In this document: in pieces, positions 18,312-29,133 of the stretch
Position numbering within the stretch: the first letter of the stretch is position 1
Layout of the letters: the number at the start of each line of letters is the position of its first letter
From: Paulinella micropora
Lineage: Eukaryota; Cercozoa; Imbricatea; Euglyphida
Reading direction: 5' to 3'
DNA: 64,000 nucleotides
NCBI GenBank assembly: GCA_009731375.1
Contig: BJOX01000330.1
Span: forward strand, 105,155 to 169,154
The notes under the pieces: model-generated
The model's input: only the letters and a program-made list of their open reading frames with translations
The model's database searches: none
What the model was told of the DNA's origin: nothing
Program-made: the position numbers and the translations under genes

Positions 18312-18524
18312 TTATTTTAATAATGGTGCTAAATTTTTATTAATATAACCCAAATGCTTACCGCTTTCTGTTTCAACCTTTATCGCATTTTTATCAAACT
18401 TATTTTCTGGCTCGTGTTTAATGAAAACTTTTTCACTACTTCTTCGGAGATATACAATATTATCCTGTCGCCCTTCAAATGAAACACCCACAACTCTCGT
18501 CGTTGTCATATTATATAAATACAT
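18312..18524 (-). CDS. HIRAN-domain small protein
   Basis: An intact frame of up to 70 codons. A second Met at codon 6, nearer the conserved part, may be the true start (18509). The pattern GVSFEGRQ, then EPENKFDKNAI, then LGYINKNLAPLL is the HIRAN signature: a small domain in which the EPxNxxDxNAI stretch and the GY-I-LA end are conserved. HIRAN domains bind DNA ends or modified DNA in helicases of the HLTF/Rad5 type, and occur alone in phages and large viruses. Here it stands alone. A role in recognising damaged or stalled viral DNA is inference. Confidence 0.75.
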   Translation of the reverse strand: MYLYNMTTTRVVGVSFEGRQDNIVYLRRSSEKVFIKHEPENKFDKNAIKVETESGKHLGYINKNLAPLLK

Positions 18525-18628
18525 AAATAATATTTGTTTAAAATAAAATTAATTATTTGTTGTTTTATTTTTGTAATATCTTTCTATATCATCATTTCTA
18601 TATTCTATACGAATTACTTTATGACCGC

Positions 18629-18790
18629 CTAACATAATCTCCTCTTTCTCTGCAAAAAATCTCTATGTGATTGGCTTTTTTCGTGCGTGTATTAACCATA
18701 TATTCCTATCGTCTTTCCACAGACACACGTATATTTCTGTTTTCTTCTTTTATTAATGTATTCTGCTCTCTTCTGTTTGCGAGTATCCAT
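18629..18790 (-). pseudogene. Small zinc-finger protein with an in-frame stop
   Basis: An ATG at 18790 opens a Lys/Arg-rich frame reaching a CVCGK motif, then a TAA, and the same frame continues with a THEKSQSH stretch (H-x5-H) to a TAG at 18629. The CxC...HxxxxxH spacing suggests a small zinc finger as found in DNA viruses. A single stop separates the Cys pair from the His pair, so this copy is broken. A short overlapping frame downstream (to 18549, starting MLGGHKVIRIEYR) may be its original tail or a separate tiny gene. Confidence 0.45.
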
Positions 18791-18858
18791 TTTATATTTG
18801 ATGGATGAAAATTTTCTTTTAAGATACATATATTTTTCTCTTGTTGTGCTGTAAAAGG

Positions 18859-18948
18859 TTATTTTACTGCTTTTGTTTCTTTGTATTTACTATCAATAGG
18901 AAGCGTTGCAACAACCCAGACGAAGTCGTGAATTTTACAAAAATTCAT
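18859..18948 (-). pseudogene. Remnant reading frame in the virus-derived block
   Basis: A 29-residue tail from an ATG at 18948 (MNFCKIHDFVWVV...) is preceded in frame by coding-like sequence back to a stop near 18995. Composition and orientation match the neighbouring viral genes. The family was not recognised. Confidence 0.3.
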
Positions 18949-19030
18949 GACTAGTTCTGGATTCTCATCTACTCGAAATCTTAGTACAATTACTACTCAC
19001 ATCAAAAGCTAGAAAAGTAGTAGCTTATAT

Positions 19031-19347
19031 ATTTATAAATTAAGCTTATAACTAGTATACATAATTATAGCAAGCGCGCGCATTTTAAGGATTAATATTC
19101 AATATTCATTTCTGAAAGCTGAGCGTACGCGTCGACTTCTCTAGATCTCGCGGATCGAAATTTCAAGTGGCAAGAACAGCGGCTTGAAGGGTCTTCAAGC
19201 TGTGTGAGGGCATCTGCCCACGTGCACATTTGCAATTGGAAACAAGTGCTGCCACCAAATGGCCTCGGTCGATACCACAACTAGCACAATCGATTTGCAA
19301 AAAGTTACAACCTTCGAGATACCCTCTAGACCCTGCCCACCGACTAG
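19031..19347. other. Junction stretch, no gene recognised
   Basis: The AT-rich viral sequence gives way near 19080 (a CGCGCG word) to sequence of higher GC. No supported gene was seen. Confidence 0.4.
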
Positions 19348-20469
19348 ACCGAGATCTCCTGCGACTTCGACATAAACGTTAGACCTGACGACGAGATGAG
19401 GACACCACCCTCCTCTCCCACTGCATTCCTCGGAGGAGTGGAAATATGGAGTAGGATACAACCAAAGTCCATCAGCTGCAGGTTCTATGAAGAAGAAACT
19501 ACTCACAGTCTGATCAAACAACTGGAGGACATCAAGGACATTCGTGACGATCTCCTCTTACACCCCGAGTCGGAGCCCTCCTCCCCTTTATCCTTCCCTT
19601 CTTCCTTCTCCTTCCCCTCACCACCTTCCACTTCCTCTTTCTCATCCCCTTCCTATCCTGCCATTCCCTTTCTCCCCTCTACCGTACCACCTTCTTCCTC
19701 TACTTTCTCTCCTCCTCTCTCAACATCTACCTCCTTATAATTATCCCAGCCGGCCTCCTCTTCATACTCATCCTCGCCCCCATCTCAAACAAATGTGACA
19801 GCCGACCCCACTCAAGATCATCAAAATGCGAACATCTCTACGAAACTAGTTGAGGTTAGGGAACTCCAGCCAGCCCGCCACCCGTGTTTGTCATTATCAC
19901 ACTTTTCGACACGGGAGCCTTCTGGCGTCTCTACTCAAAGACTCCCTAACAACAACCGGCGCTCGAGCGGTTCAAGATTGTATTGTTACACTCCTGAAAA
20001 GGAACGCGTCACAGTTGAAGAGATTAAGCGCTTCTTCTCCCCCAAGGAGGTTGCACTGTTTTTTGCTTTCCCCGCTACGTACCCGCATCACCCCTGCCAG
20101 TTCTTGGTACTAACTGAAGATGCTTTCAAAGCCATCACTCCCTAGTACATATCCAAGAAGAACGATATCGTCATCTGCCAGTTCTGCAACGTCGGTTTTA
20201 AAGGGAAAATTAGAGTGGAATTGAAGCGACATGCAAAAGGGCGGTCACACAGGAAGAAGTGGAGAAAGTTGGGGCTGCACGGCCTAGCGAATACCTTCGG
20301 CTACGATCCCTACATGTACTACGACGTGGCGTACGGCGAGCATCGGGACAACGACTGGAAGTTCGGCGACGAGGATGAGGTTTGGCTTCAGCTAATCTTA
20401 CTGGCCGAGGCAAGCGGAACCATTGATGGCCCACCAGGAGGGTGGGAAAACCATGATCTTTATAAGTAG
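19348..20469 (+). pseudogene. Degenerate frame with C2H2-like zinc finger, two in-frame stops
   Basis: One frame runs from just after a TAG at 19345-19347 to a TAG at 20467 with only two interruptions, a TAA at 19738-19740 and a TAG at 20143-20145. The pieces read as protein: a short N-terminal part, a long Ser/Pro-rich low-complexity linker (about 19555-19790), a region with EEIKRFFSPKEVALFF, then a finger with CQFCNVGF and a later HAKGRSH (C-x2-C, H-x5-H), and an acidic end. I did not recognise the family. It may be a decaying gene or the edge of another element. The persistence of one frame over about 1.1 kb argues against chance. Confidence 0.45.
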
Positions 20470-20529
20470 CGGCGCTGCGGACGATAAGGTGAGCGAACTT
20501 AGTAACGGACTTATGGATATTTAGACGCG

Positions 20530-20567
20530 TTGTTCACTAGTGAGAGTGTGTTGTGAAGGGTTGTCGG
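20530..20567 (-). mobile_element. Copia B1 fragment left of the nested insertion
   Basis: GTTCACTAGTGAGAGTG and the following bases match 48523-48560 of element B2. The match resumes at 29953 on the far side of element A. The homology stops leftwards at about 20530, so B1 is truncated there. Confidence 0.8.
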
Positions 20568-20763
20568 TGTTGGAACTAATATTTAATTAGTAGTTACGGA
20601 CCGGCTGTATTAGAGTAATGGTGTCGTTAGAGCCATTACTTATGATCCGGCCAGTCAGCTTACGTGGCGCACCTTGTTGGCGCCCTTTCTCATTAAAGTT
20701 GTAGTCTGCATCGAGAGTGTCGTAGCAGTCATAGATTATTATATTAATAATACTATTCTAACA
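20568..20763 (+). repeat. 5' LTR of copia A
   Basis: It starts TGTTGGAACTAAT and ends TTCTAACA. It matches 29757-29952 with about eight differences. Confidence 0.95.
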
Positions 20764-20782
20764 GGTTATCGAGCCTTGATTA
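20764..20782 (+). promoter_or_regulatory. Primer-binding site of copia A, tRNA-Met anticodon-region type
   Basis: GGTTATCGAGCC directly follows the LTR. It resembles the GGTTATG-GCCC primer site of Drosophila copia, which pairs with a half-tRNA initiator Met cut in the anticodon loop, and it parallels the copia B site. Confidence 0.55.
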
Positions 20783-21150
20783 GCGAACTCTGCGTCAGCA
20801 GCTTTAATCAGTTGCACTTAGTCTGGAAGGAGAGGCATTAGGCCTTCAACAGAAAAGTGCGAGGATCGACGTGCAGCAAGCAGTCGACACCATTTCGTGG
20901 GTAGGCAGAAGGCACCCACCCCAGACGTGTCAATCGGCTAGACAGCATAGCGTAGACACACCAACCTACTTATCCCTAATAATAATTCCCCCGTTTCTAC
21001 GTAATTGTAGGAAATTATTGGTAGTTGAGTTTGACTCCTACCTTCCGCACTTTGATCCAACATGGCTTACTCCATGTTCGGAATGCCGACGAGCAAATAG
21101 TTCAAGGTGGATCCTCCGCCTTTTAACAGCAAAGACCCAGATTAGGATAA

Positions 21151-22853
21151 TTGGGAGTATGGGTCCTTGCAGTTTTGGCGATCTATGACCCATTGTCAAT
21201 AGGGGAGCTACCTCCCCATAAGAAACATCCTTTGTTTACACAAGCGAAACTGACAGCCACTTTCAACCTACCTAGCAAACCTCGCAAAGAACCATCCCTT
21301 TCCCCTACCGGAGACAGCGAGGATGAAGATCAGGAACTAGGAGAGGAAAAGAAATCTGCAGTAAAGAAGGAATCTAGTAGTTCTTCCTCCAGCTCTAACT
21401 TATCTGTCAAACAAGAACAAGACATTAGTGCTAGTTCTGCTTTACCTGACCCTTCCTCTACCCCATCTACCTCAGCAACTGTTGAGCAGAAAGAATCTGA
21501 TGGGAGTTCGGTTCCTGTCCTGACTACCGCGTCAAGACCGAACCCCCTTCTTACTTCTTTCGCCTCGGAAAAGTACTACAAACAGATTGAGGAAAAAGAG
21601 AAGATGAAACGTAACAGATTTATATTTGCCCTTTTATTTCAGTCCTGTTCAAAGGACAAGGAAGCTCTGTCTGTCATCAGGACAGCAGGGTCTGATGGAG
21701 TTGCATGTTTCATGGCTTTGAGGAAGAGATATGGAGGCTTGACCTAGTCAAATGGAAAGAGAGACAAGACTTCCTTGACCTTTCCTACCCTAAGAAAGTT
21801 CAGGACGTGAGACCCTGGTTGACACTCTTTCACAGCAATATTGCTGATCAAGAGACTGTTATGAAAGTCCCATACCCTGAATTAGTAAAGATAGAGATGT
21901 CATGAAAAAGATCGAACATCTAACCGAGTTTGACAGTTTCCGCAACAAGTTCATCAGTCTCCTTCCGGAGGAGCGACCGGGTTGGGAATCCTTTGTAAAA
22001 GTGATAGAGCAGGTTGCACAGACAGAGGAATCTAAGAACGAGATGAAAAAACTTTACTCGTCAGGGGTCGGTTTTCGTTCCTTTTCGTCTAAAACTTCAT
22101 CTGGTACGGGATCTAAAAGCGACCCCATAACTGTCAACCTTATGGTCAACCAAGCTGGGAGGACACCCCATAGGGAAGGTTGCTTTAAATGTCGTGGTGA
22201 TCATCAAATCAAAATCTGCATTGTCCCTTGTACTCTCCCTGAGTGCCCTCTAGACGGACATGTCCCAGTGAATTGCCCCATAAGAAGGAAGGCAGCAAGG
22301 ATAGTTAACTTAGCTAAAGGAGTGGGAGAGCTGAGTTTAACTAAGACAGATAAGACCAAGGAGAGCAGCGAAGGAAAGAGAAAGATGAGACGACAGAAGA
22401 AAGAAGGAGGGAAGGAGAAAAGGAAGCTAAAGTCATCTGACTTCATCAAGAAAAGCACAGCGAGGACAAAGACGATCAGTCTGAATGCAGGAGGTTCCGA
22501 TTCCTCTTCTTCTGGTAGTTCAGAAGAAGAAGGAGAGGAGTCCGAAGCTCTTGATTCAGACGAAGAATCCGCTACTCATGACGAAGAAGGAGGTGAAGAG
22601 GGAGTAGGAGAAATAGGGTATATCAATCATATGTTAAGCATAAACATGATGGAGAGAGAGGAAACGGTCGAAGAAGAACCAAACTCCTCATCTGACAACA
22701 CCCCACCCACTTCCTCTTTTGGACCACAAATATCGCCACCTCACGCATCAGAGTTGAAGAAAAAGGACAACACACACGCACAAGACATGTCTGTTCCTCG
22801 TCGTGTCCTTACATCGCACCTTCCTCCCCCCCCCCCCCCCCCCCCAAAAAAAA
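21151..22853 (+). pseudogene. gag: Gag of copia A, frameshifted
   Basis: Three overlapping frames (21151-21747, 21705-21905, 21902 to the gap) make one Gag with two frame breaks near 21720-21900. The N-terminal Ser/Glu-rich part is followed by a helical region with EKYYKQIEEKEKMKRNRF and LLPEERPGWESF that resembles copia-type Gag. A Cys/His cluster lies near 22180-22280 (GCFKCRGDH, then CTLPECPLDGH and NCP), an extended knuckle likely to bind RNA. A basic, then acidic Ser-rich tail runs into the N gap at 22854. Confidence 0.75.
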
Positions 22854-22863
22854 NNNNNNNNNN
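22854..22863. other. Assembly gap (10 N) between C, A and G runs
   Basis: A long C run and an A run precede ten Ns, and GGGG follows. The sequence on both sides belongs to copia A. Confidence 0.99.
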
Positions 22864-22878
22864 GGGGTAATATACCCT

Positions 22879-23298
22879 ATGGAGGAAGGATGGGGGCTCC
22901 GTCGTGTCAAGGGGGGTTACAGGAAGGTCTTAATGAAATCTCGGAATTCTCTCTATCAACATTTACGTGAGGACGACGGCCCACTCCTCAATCTGTGTGC
23001 ACAACCCGTAAGAAAGAGCATGCTCATTGTTTCAAACTCGAAACAATGTGAGGGGTTCAGTGTGGACAACGTTCGTTGCAAATGGAAACTAGGAGCCGCC
23101 CGGGCTCAGAGAACAGGTAGTCAGTGTGCTAAGAGGTTGGAAAAACAGGGATGCGATTTCTGTTCCTACCATATCAACAGTGAGCAAAATAGGGCTGACT
23201 TATTGACAGTTATCAGAGCAAAGCTGAATAGGGGGTACACCCTGGCACCAGGGGTTGATGCTTGCCCCCATGGCCTGGATAATGTGGCAATGGATTAG
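22879..23298 (+). pseudogene. Cys-rich accessory domain of copia A
   Basis: A 139-codon open frame between gag and protease. It contains QCEGFSVDNVRCKWK, then a Cys, then CDFCSYH. This matches the general plan C-G-x-T/S-x-x-x-x-x-C...C-x2-C-x2-H of small zinc-binding modules, but the family was not identified. It is probably part of the Gag-Pol polyprotein, now cut off by frameshifts. I know of no equivalent at this place in standard copia elements. Confidence 0.45.
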
Positions 23299-23536
23299 AA
23301 CAGACCAGAATCCCCTCCCTATTCAACCTGATCCACTCACGTCGTTACCCGCACACACATAATCACATAGATCTACCTCTGTTCACAGTTCTAGTGCTTC
23401 TCCTTCTTCTCTCACAGGACATACGCTCCCTACTTCAGCTGTACAACGTTCTGACTCAAACAAAGAAACGAGTAAGAACGTTGAGGCTGCAGTAGGGGGA
23501 AATAACCAAGAGGGAGAGAGAGATGAGGGAGAGACG

Positions 23537-24232
23537 ATGACCGACGATGACGATGATGAAACCATCTCCTATGCTTCCCCCAAAAAGTCATCTTCTTCTC
23601 CTGCTCCATCTGTACAACGCTCAAACTCAAAGAAAGAAATGAGTAAGAGCGTTGAGGATGGAGCAGGGGGAGAAGAAGAAGGGGAAGTCATAGGGTTACG
23701 CTCTCCGTTTTTCCGTCGCATCACACATTCCCCTTCACCGCGTCTTGCACCTAGTGAGTTGAATGAGGGAATGGATAGAGAGTTAGAGAGAGATAGGATT
23801 AGGAGAGACCCCACGATTGCATGGCGATGGGATGAAGGGAAGATGGTAATAACAGGGGGAAATGGAGAAATACAATCTATGGAAGAAATACAGAGATTAT
23901 TTGGTGCGTTGGCAGAGGGTGCTAGAGAGTTAGAGGTGAGAGATTCCCTAATTACCGGGAAGGATGGGGAAGTCAACGAGTTCTATGACGAACTCTACAT
24001 GGACATCCAAAATTTCGTTATTTCTATGGCGCACAAATGGAATAACCCTTTTGCGAGGGGACTTGTTGCGGGATTCCCACACCTTCGAACTCAATTACTG
24101 GAATACCGGGAATATCTACAACGGATAGGGGTAGAGGGGGAGAACGCTCGAGACATTCCACCATCAAGACCTAGCTCTTCTTCCAACACTACATCAAACA
24201 CTCCACCTCCATCTGAGAAGAATGTGTCATAA
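23537..24232 (+). pseudogene. Accessory module upstream of protease in copia A
   Basis: A 231-codon frame starting with acidic and Ser-rich sequence, followed by a folded-looking region containing LAEGARELEV, DGEVNEFYDEL and NNPFARGLVAGFPHL. The same pattern occurs in copia B2 at 47063-47254 (- strand; TKGAEPIVV, DGKENEFYSEL, DNQFALFIVRSMPTL). Conservation between two diverged copia families in the same place, just before the protease, indicates a real domain of unknown function. Confidence 0.55.
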
Positions 24233-24753
24233 TGATGCATGAGAAAGAGGAAGATGAGAAAGAGAAACCTGAAAACAGCGTAGCGGGAATGGTTTGGGTA
24301 GATGATAGCGGGGCTAGCGAGTCCCAATCACCCCATAAGGATGTATTTGTGAGGATGAAACATAACCCTCAGAAGTGCAAGATTGCGAAAGGGAGCATTC
24401 AAACGGAGTATAAAGGAAAAGCTTTGATGCAGCTCTCTGGGGCGAATGGAGAACCGATCAAGGTGTATGATTCTCATACAACATACAACCCCCACCTTAG
24501 CTATGGTTTAATAGCCACTTCGGCTTGGTTGAAGCGGGGACTAGCTGTAGTCCATCAGAACAACCAGGTGGTTGTGCTCAAGTCTCCAATTCATATCGAG
24601 GAAGAACAGATTGTAGCTAGAGGTAGGTCTTTGCCCAACAACCTATTCGTTTTCGACCCACCGGGGATGTCCCCTCTGGATCCGAACCAACGATACGAAC
24701 CAGTCCCCCTCGAAAAACAGAATGGGACTTCTTCGTCCCCTGTCACGTTCTGA
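24232..24753 (+). pseudogene. Copia A protease region
   Basis: The frame overlaps the stop of the preceding one (shared ATGA-type junction). VDDSGASES carries the D-S-G catalytic triad of a retroviral-type aspartic protease. Downstream hydrophobic strands (YGLIATSAWLKRGLAVV) correspond to the second half of the fold and the pre-integrase linker. It would cut Gag-Pol into mature proteins. The piece itself is open, but its neighbours are out of frame. Confidence 0.75.
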
Positions 24754-24792
24754 CTTCCCCCTCGCCGTCCTACACAACCGACAACTCTTCCC

Positions 24793-26344
24793 GTGTACAA
24801 CGATGTATATTGTGATGATGACCCATGCGTATGTGGATGGGGATGTCATGATAATAAATCATATGTCCCGTTGTCTTGCAAAATAAATACGGAAAAGGGT
24901 GAATACTGTTCGCAAAGTTTGGCTTGTTGTTTGGTCATGCCAAATGATGTATGTTCGCACACCTCACGAACTCAAGAACATGATGTCGTTTGTCAAATGT
25001 CAAAAGCCCTAAATCCTGTTGTCCGACCCACACATAGTGAGCATGTCCACGCTACTGTCTTTCACCGCATGTGTAAACATAGAGGGGTAAAAGCTATGGA
25101 AAGAATGGCTCACTGGGGGTGAAGATAGTAGGAGTACTAGTACGATGGCGAGAAAGGATTATGAAATGCGAGTACTGTTTAAGGAATAAAATACGGAAAG
25201 CTCCACACTTTCACAAAAACCATCACATTGTTGAACATCATTGCGGGGTTCATATCTCAATGGACACACAAGGATGGTGGAATACCATTTCATGGGATGG
25301 TAAGCGATACAAATTCACGGTCAAATGTCTCGCTTCAAATTTCGAGCTCGTTTATTATCTACGTCATAAGAATGAATTCTTCCCGTCTTTTATTAAGGCC
25401 GTTGCTTTCTTCGAAAGATATACAAACCTGAAAGTCAAATTTATTACCTGTGACCAAGAATAGGGTCGATATGAACTTTTCAGGAGTGGATCAATGTTAA
25501 TCAGCCTATCTTGCTTGAGGTCCCAACCGCCGAGAAACAGGCAGTCTCAAAGATAGAGAGATCTCACCAAACTAACGGTGGACCTGCTAGGGCAATGCTC
25601 AGCGATGCTGAGCTCCCCCCTAAGTTCTGGACGGAAATGGAAAAGAACGCTACCTATATTAACAACCTCCCCCCGATAGTCAAAGGACCCTTTAAGGGTA
25701 AGTCCCCTTTCGAAGTCATCCACCGCCGGAAACCATACTTACATCACCTTCGCCCCACTGGTTGCGCTGCTGTGATGAAGGTTAAGGCTCGATGGGGGAA
25801 AGGCGAGAGAGGGAAGAAAGTTATCTTTTTAGATTACGAACGTAATACCGGGTATTATCGTGTTTATGATCCCGTTGCGCGTGTAATACACGGTAATGTC
25901 CGGGATGTTGTGTTCGATGTATGGAAACTGGGTAGACGAGAGGCTTCCAAAAACCTCGAAGGAACAGCAGATGGGGATATGTTTTCGGTCGAATGGAAAT
26001 CGACCACACCCTCTGCTGTTCTACCCCCAGTCGACACACCACCAAAGAAGAATGTTAGCTTCGAAGTACCAGAAACTACACATAGTACACCTACCCCGAC
26101 TGCTGTAGTTGCTACTAGTAATAGTGAAAGTACAGGGAATGGCCCCACTACATCTATGACATCCCAGAAAAGACCTGAAAGCGAGGATGACTTGGTGATC
26201 GTCGCAAGCGATAGTGACGAAGAAGTTGCCCCCAGTCAGGATTTCAGTAATCTCCCTGAACTCATCCCTCCTACCCCGTCTTCACGGAGTGTAGGGAGCA
26301 TGCGTCAGGGGGAGAAGGGACCCCCCCCCCCGGTGTCAAGGTAG
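24793..26344 (+). pseudogene. Copia A integrase, frameshifted
   Basis: The zinc-binding part is split: HRMCKH and HRGVKAMERM are at the end of 24793-25122, and CEYCLRNK is at the start of 25119-25463. The core keeps SMDTQGWW and ITCDQE, but the frame breaks just after the second aspartate region (about 25463). The third acidic residue region (SKIERSHQTNGG) and the C-terminal part (PPKFWTEMEKNATYINNLP, KGKSPFE) follow in 25511-26344. A Ser/Pro/Thr-rich tail links to RT. The integrase is not functional as it stands. Confidence 0.8.
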
Positions 26345-26369
26345 TGGGAAAGAGGGGGAGAAAACCTAA

Positions 26370-28536
26370 ACTTAAAGTCATTTTGTCTTGAAGAATCGTC
26401 CAGATCCCGGCACGGGCTTTCGGTGAAGAGTGGGCCAAATCCACTTATGGAGATAAGTGGGAGTCCATTCTACGGAAGGGAGTTACTCTTGAACCGTCTG
26501 CCCCCGTTGTCAGAAAACAGAAACGATTCCCAGCCCAAAACGTTAAGTGTGACGATGGCGTTACGGAGAAAATAATAGACACTGAGATCTTAAAGTACGA
26601 GGTTTCAGGGGGAGTAACCCCCCCTACCCTTGTACCGCAGGCTATTGTTGATCCGGCACGCCCAGACCCCAATGCAACCAGTGAATTCTGCCATGCTGAG
26701 GGGGAGAGAGTTAGAATAGCTGCGGAAAAAGACAAGCATCACCCGGGGTGGAGATCTCATAATTGAGCAAGGAAATATTTCTCAGGAGAACGTAATCCCC
26801 GGAAAAACCAGAAGTCATATCTCGGTATGCGCGAAAGAAGAGAGAATTGATTACTGCTTTGTCACCGAGCGAATTCCGGAATTCCCCGTCGTGCAAAAAC
26901 CGAAAGATAGAAGGCAAGCACGAGAGACAGAAATTAGACAGCAAGAGGAGCTCAAAGCGTTCGAATGGAGAGAGGAAAGTGAGGCGAGAAGATCTGGCAC
27001 GCCCATCATCCCCTTAAAATGGATAGATACAGTTAAGCGGCAAGGGACGAAAGATGAGTATCACAAAGCTAGGATCACCCTAAGGAGAGAGTTCCTGAAA
27101 GCGGGCCTGCAATACGACTCCAAACGCACATACTGACCCACAGCACACCACCGCACTATCCTTCTCATTATTGCTTATGCTGCATGCTTCGGCATAGATC
27201 TATGGCTTATCGATTTTACCACTGCATATTTATATGCCAAAATGCCTTACGATATTTATGTTAAGCCGCCCCCCGGGGATTTGAGAGAGAAGGGTCCCTC
27301 TGGCTTTTCGGGAAAGCTCTTTATGGGCACCCTGAAGCAGGGAGACTTTGGTACGACCTTATGTCACGGGAGTTGATCAAAAAGCAAGCGTTCATCACCT
27401 TCTCGCTTGACAGGGCTTCCTTTATCAAACACGCTAAGGACCCCATAAGTACTCAACTCCTCTCATTCCACGTAGATGACGGTTTACACGCTGCTGATGA
27501 AGCGAGACACATCAGCCTCGTTGAAAGCATGAAGAAGCATGGTTCCGGTGTAAGAACCTAGGAAAGGCCACTGAGTTCAAAAATATCCAGATAATACAGT
27601 CTGGCAAAGGGATTTTACTGCACCAAAGGAAGTATGAGCTGCTCGTCTTAAATGAGTTAGATTACATGAAGGAGGTGCCCGCTAAAACCCCTTTTACATC
27701 TGAGAACCCTGCCCCTTTGAAAGTAGGACACCGCCTATTTAAGTATGACCATTGACCTCAGATGCTTAATCGGTATGCTCATCTTTCTTGCTGTCCACAC
27801 TCGTCCTCTCTTGATCTGTCCACTAAGTATAGCTGCGAAACAACAAGTCCCATGCCCTGAAATATCTTATGCCATGGTCCATCGTATGTTTCTATGGTTA
27901 CTAACCCCTAGAGCCCTATACTTCAAACGGGGTGATAGGAGATTGGTAAAGATGTTGACTGAAGGGTTCCTTGTCCCCAAGTCCCCCAAATCTTGGAAAC
28001 CGGCAGAAGGATCGTATCATCTGCCGCCGAAAAGGCACTTGAGCATTATCCGTGCGATGCTATGGAAATCAATGCTTTCAGTGCCCCCGTTATTGCCAAT
28101 GTTGAAAAGCTGATAGACGAGCACCCCCTTGTGGGGTACGTCGACTCAGACTTTGCTGGAGAGAAAGCCACAAGGAAATCGCGTTCTGGATATCTTTCTT
28201 TTCAACGGGGCACCGGTAGCTTGGTTCTCCAAACTCCAGACTGTCATAGCTCAATCCACCCTTGAATCAGAAACCGTATCAGCTAACGAAGCTGTAAGGG
28301 AGTTGCTGGCGTTGAGACAATCCCTCCGCGATATCGGTTTGCCCATAAAAGGTTTCATCCCCTTGTTCGAAGACAATGAGGGGACTATCATCTTCTCAGA
28401 AAGGGGGTTAGGGGAGTCAAGAACCAAACATATTGACGTCAGGTACCACCTACTCGAGAAATTGGTTAAGGAGGGAATTGTCAAACTGTTCCGGGTACCG
28501 ACGGAGGAAAACTCGCGGATCTATTTACCAAGATAA
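26370..28536 (+). pseudogene. Copia A reverse transcriptase and RNase H, frameshifted
   Basis: The RT start is seen at 26891-27136 (PLKWIDTVKRQGT, KARITLRREF). It continues in other frames with LWLIDFTTAYLYAKMP near 27200, and the active-site box reads HVDDGL near 27470. RNase H includes YVDSDFAGEKATRKSRSGYL near 28135, then AQSTLESETVSANEAV, FEDNEG and RTKHIDVRYH. These are the standard copia landmarks, but at least five frame breaks separate them. Confidence 0.8.
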
Positions 28537-29088
28537 ATTTCACGTACGAAAAGTTCAATTATCTGGCTGACTATATCTCGGTGAGGTTGGAGAAAGAATT
28601 TCTCGCAAAGTTCGGTGGAAAGATCGCGTTGTAAGTACCAGGTATTTCCCGCTTATCTATTCACGCTATGATCGTATATAGTCGTATTTCCGGAAGCGAA
28701 TTGTATTAATTTTTGTATATTATATTTCTCGCATACTGTACATTGAGGGGAGTGATATAGGTGACTTGAGCGCGAGCGTGATGTTTAACGCACTTCCAGT
28801 GACGTCATACCTACTTGCAGGAGAAGAGGCAAAATGTGCCTGGACTCTCACCTTTTTCTCTCCCCTCCCCCCGTTAAGATGTAATAATCATTTAGTTGCA
28901 TAAATTTACTAAGTCGAGGGGGAGGATGAGAAGCGCCCGCGATGGATCGGCGGGAAAGGCAGATCCCGGCCCCGACAACTTTGCAATATAATTACTAAGT
29001 ACGTGCGTGTTCTCGTGCTGGTGTAAGCTCGGGAACACGCACTACCTCCAAGTTCGTATCGCTCAAGATCGAGAATTATTTGTAATTA

Positions 29089-29133
<45 letters not shown>

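Larger units (their letters stand above)
15130..19030 (-). mobile_element. Endogenous virus-derived block, polinton-like or virophage-type
   Basis: This is a clearly AT-richer segment with a run of co-oriented (- strand) genes separated by short AT-rich spacers: a family-B DNA polymerase, a small basic protein, a HIRAN protein, a small zinc-finger protein and a further remnant. Such short, tightly packed genes resemble polinton-like viruses, virophages or fragments of larger DNA viruses, and differ from the retroelements around it. No capsid, ATPase, integrase or terminal repeats were seen, so it is a fragment. The left end dissolves into a CATA repeat at about 15120-15160, and the right end is uncertain. 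The host range of the source virus cannot be read from the sequence. Confidence 0.7.

Noticed and set aside
18860-19020. RuvC-like resolvase start (FLAFDVSSNCT in one frame)
   Set aside because: Only about a dozen residues before stops, with no downstream catalytic motifs. Too short to support.
19195-19521. 108-codon - strand frame
   Set aside because: It shadows the + strand frame that has a zinc-finger-like end and longer frame conservation, and no domain was seen.
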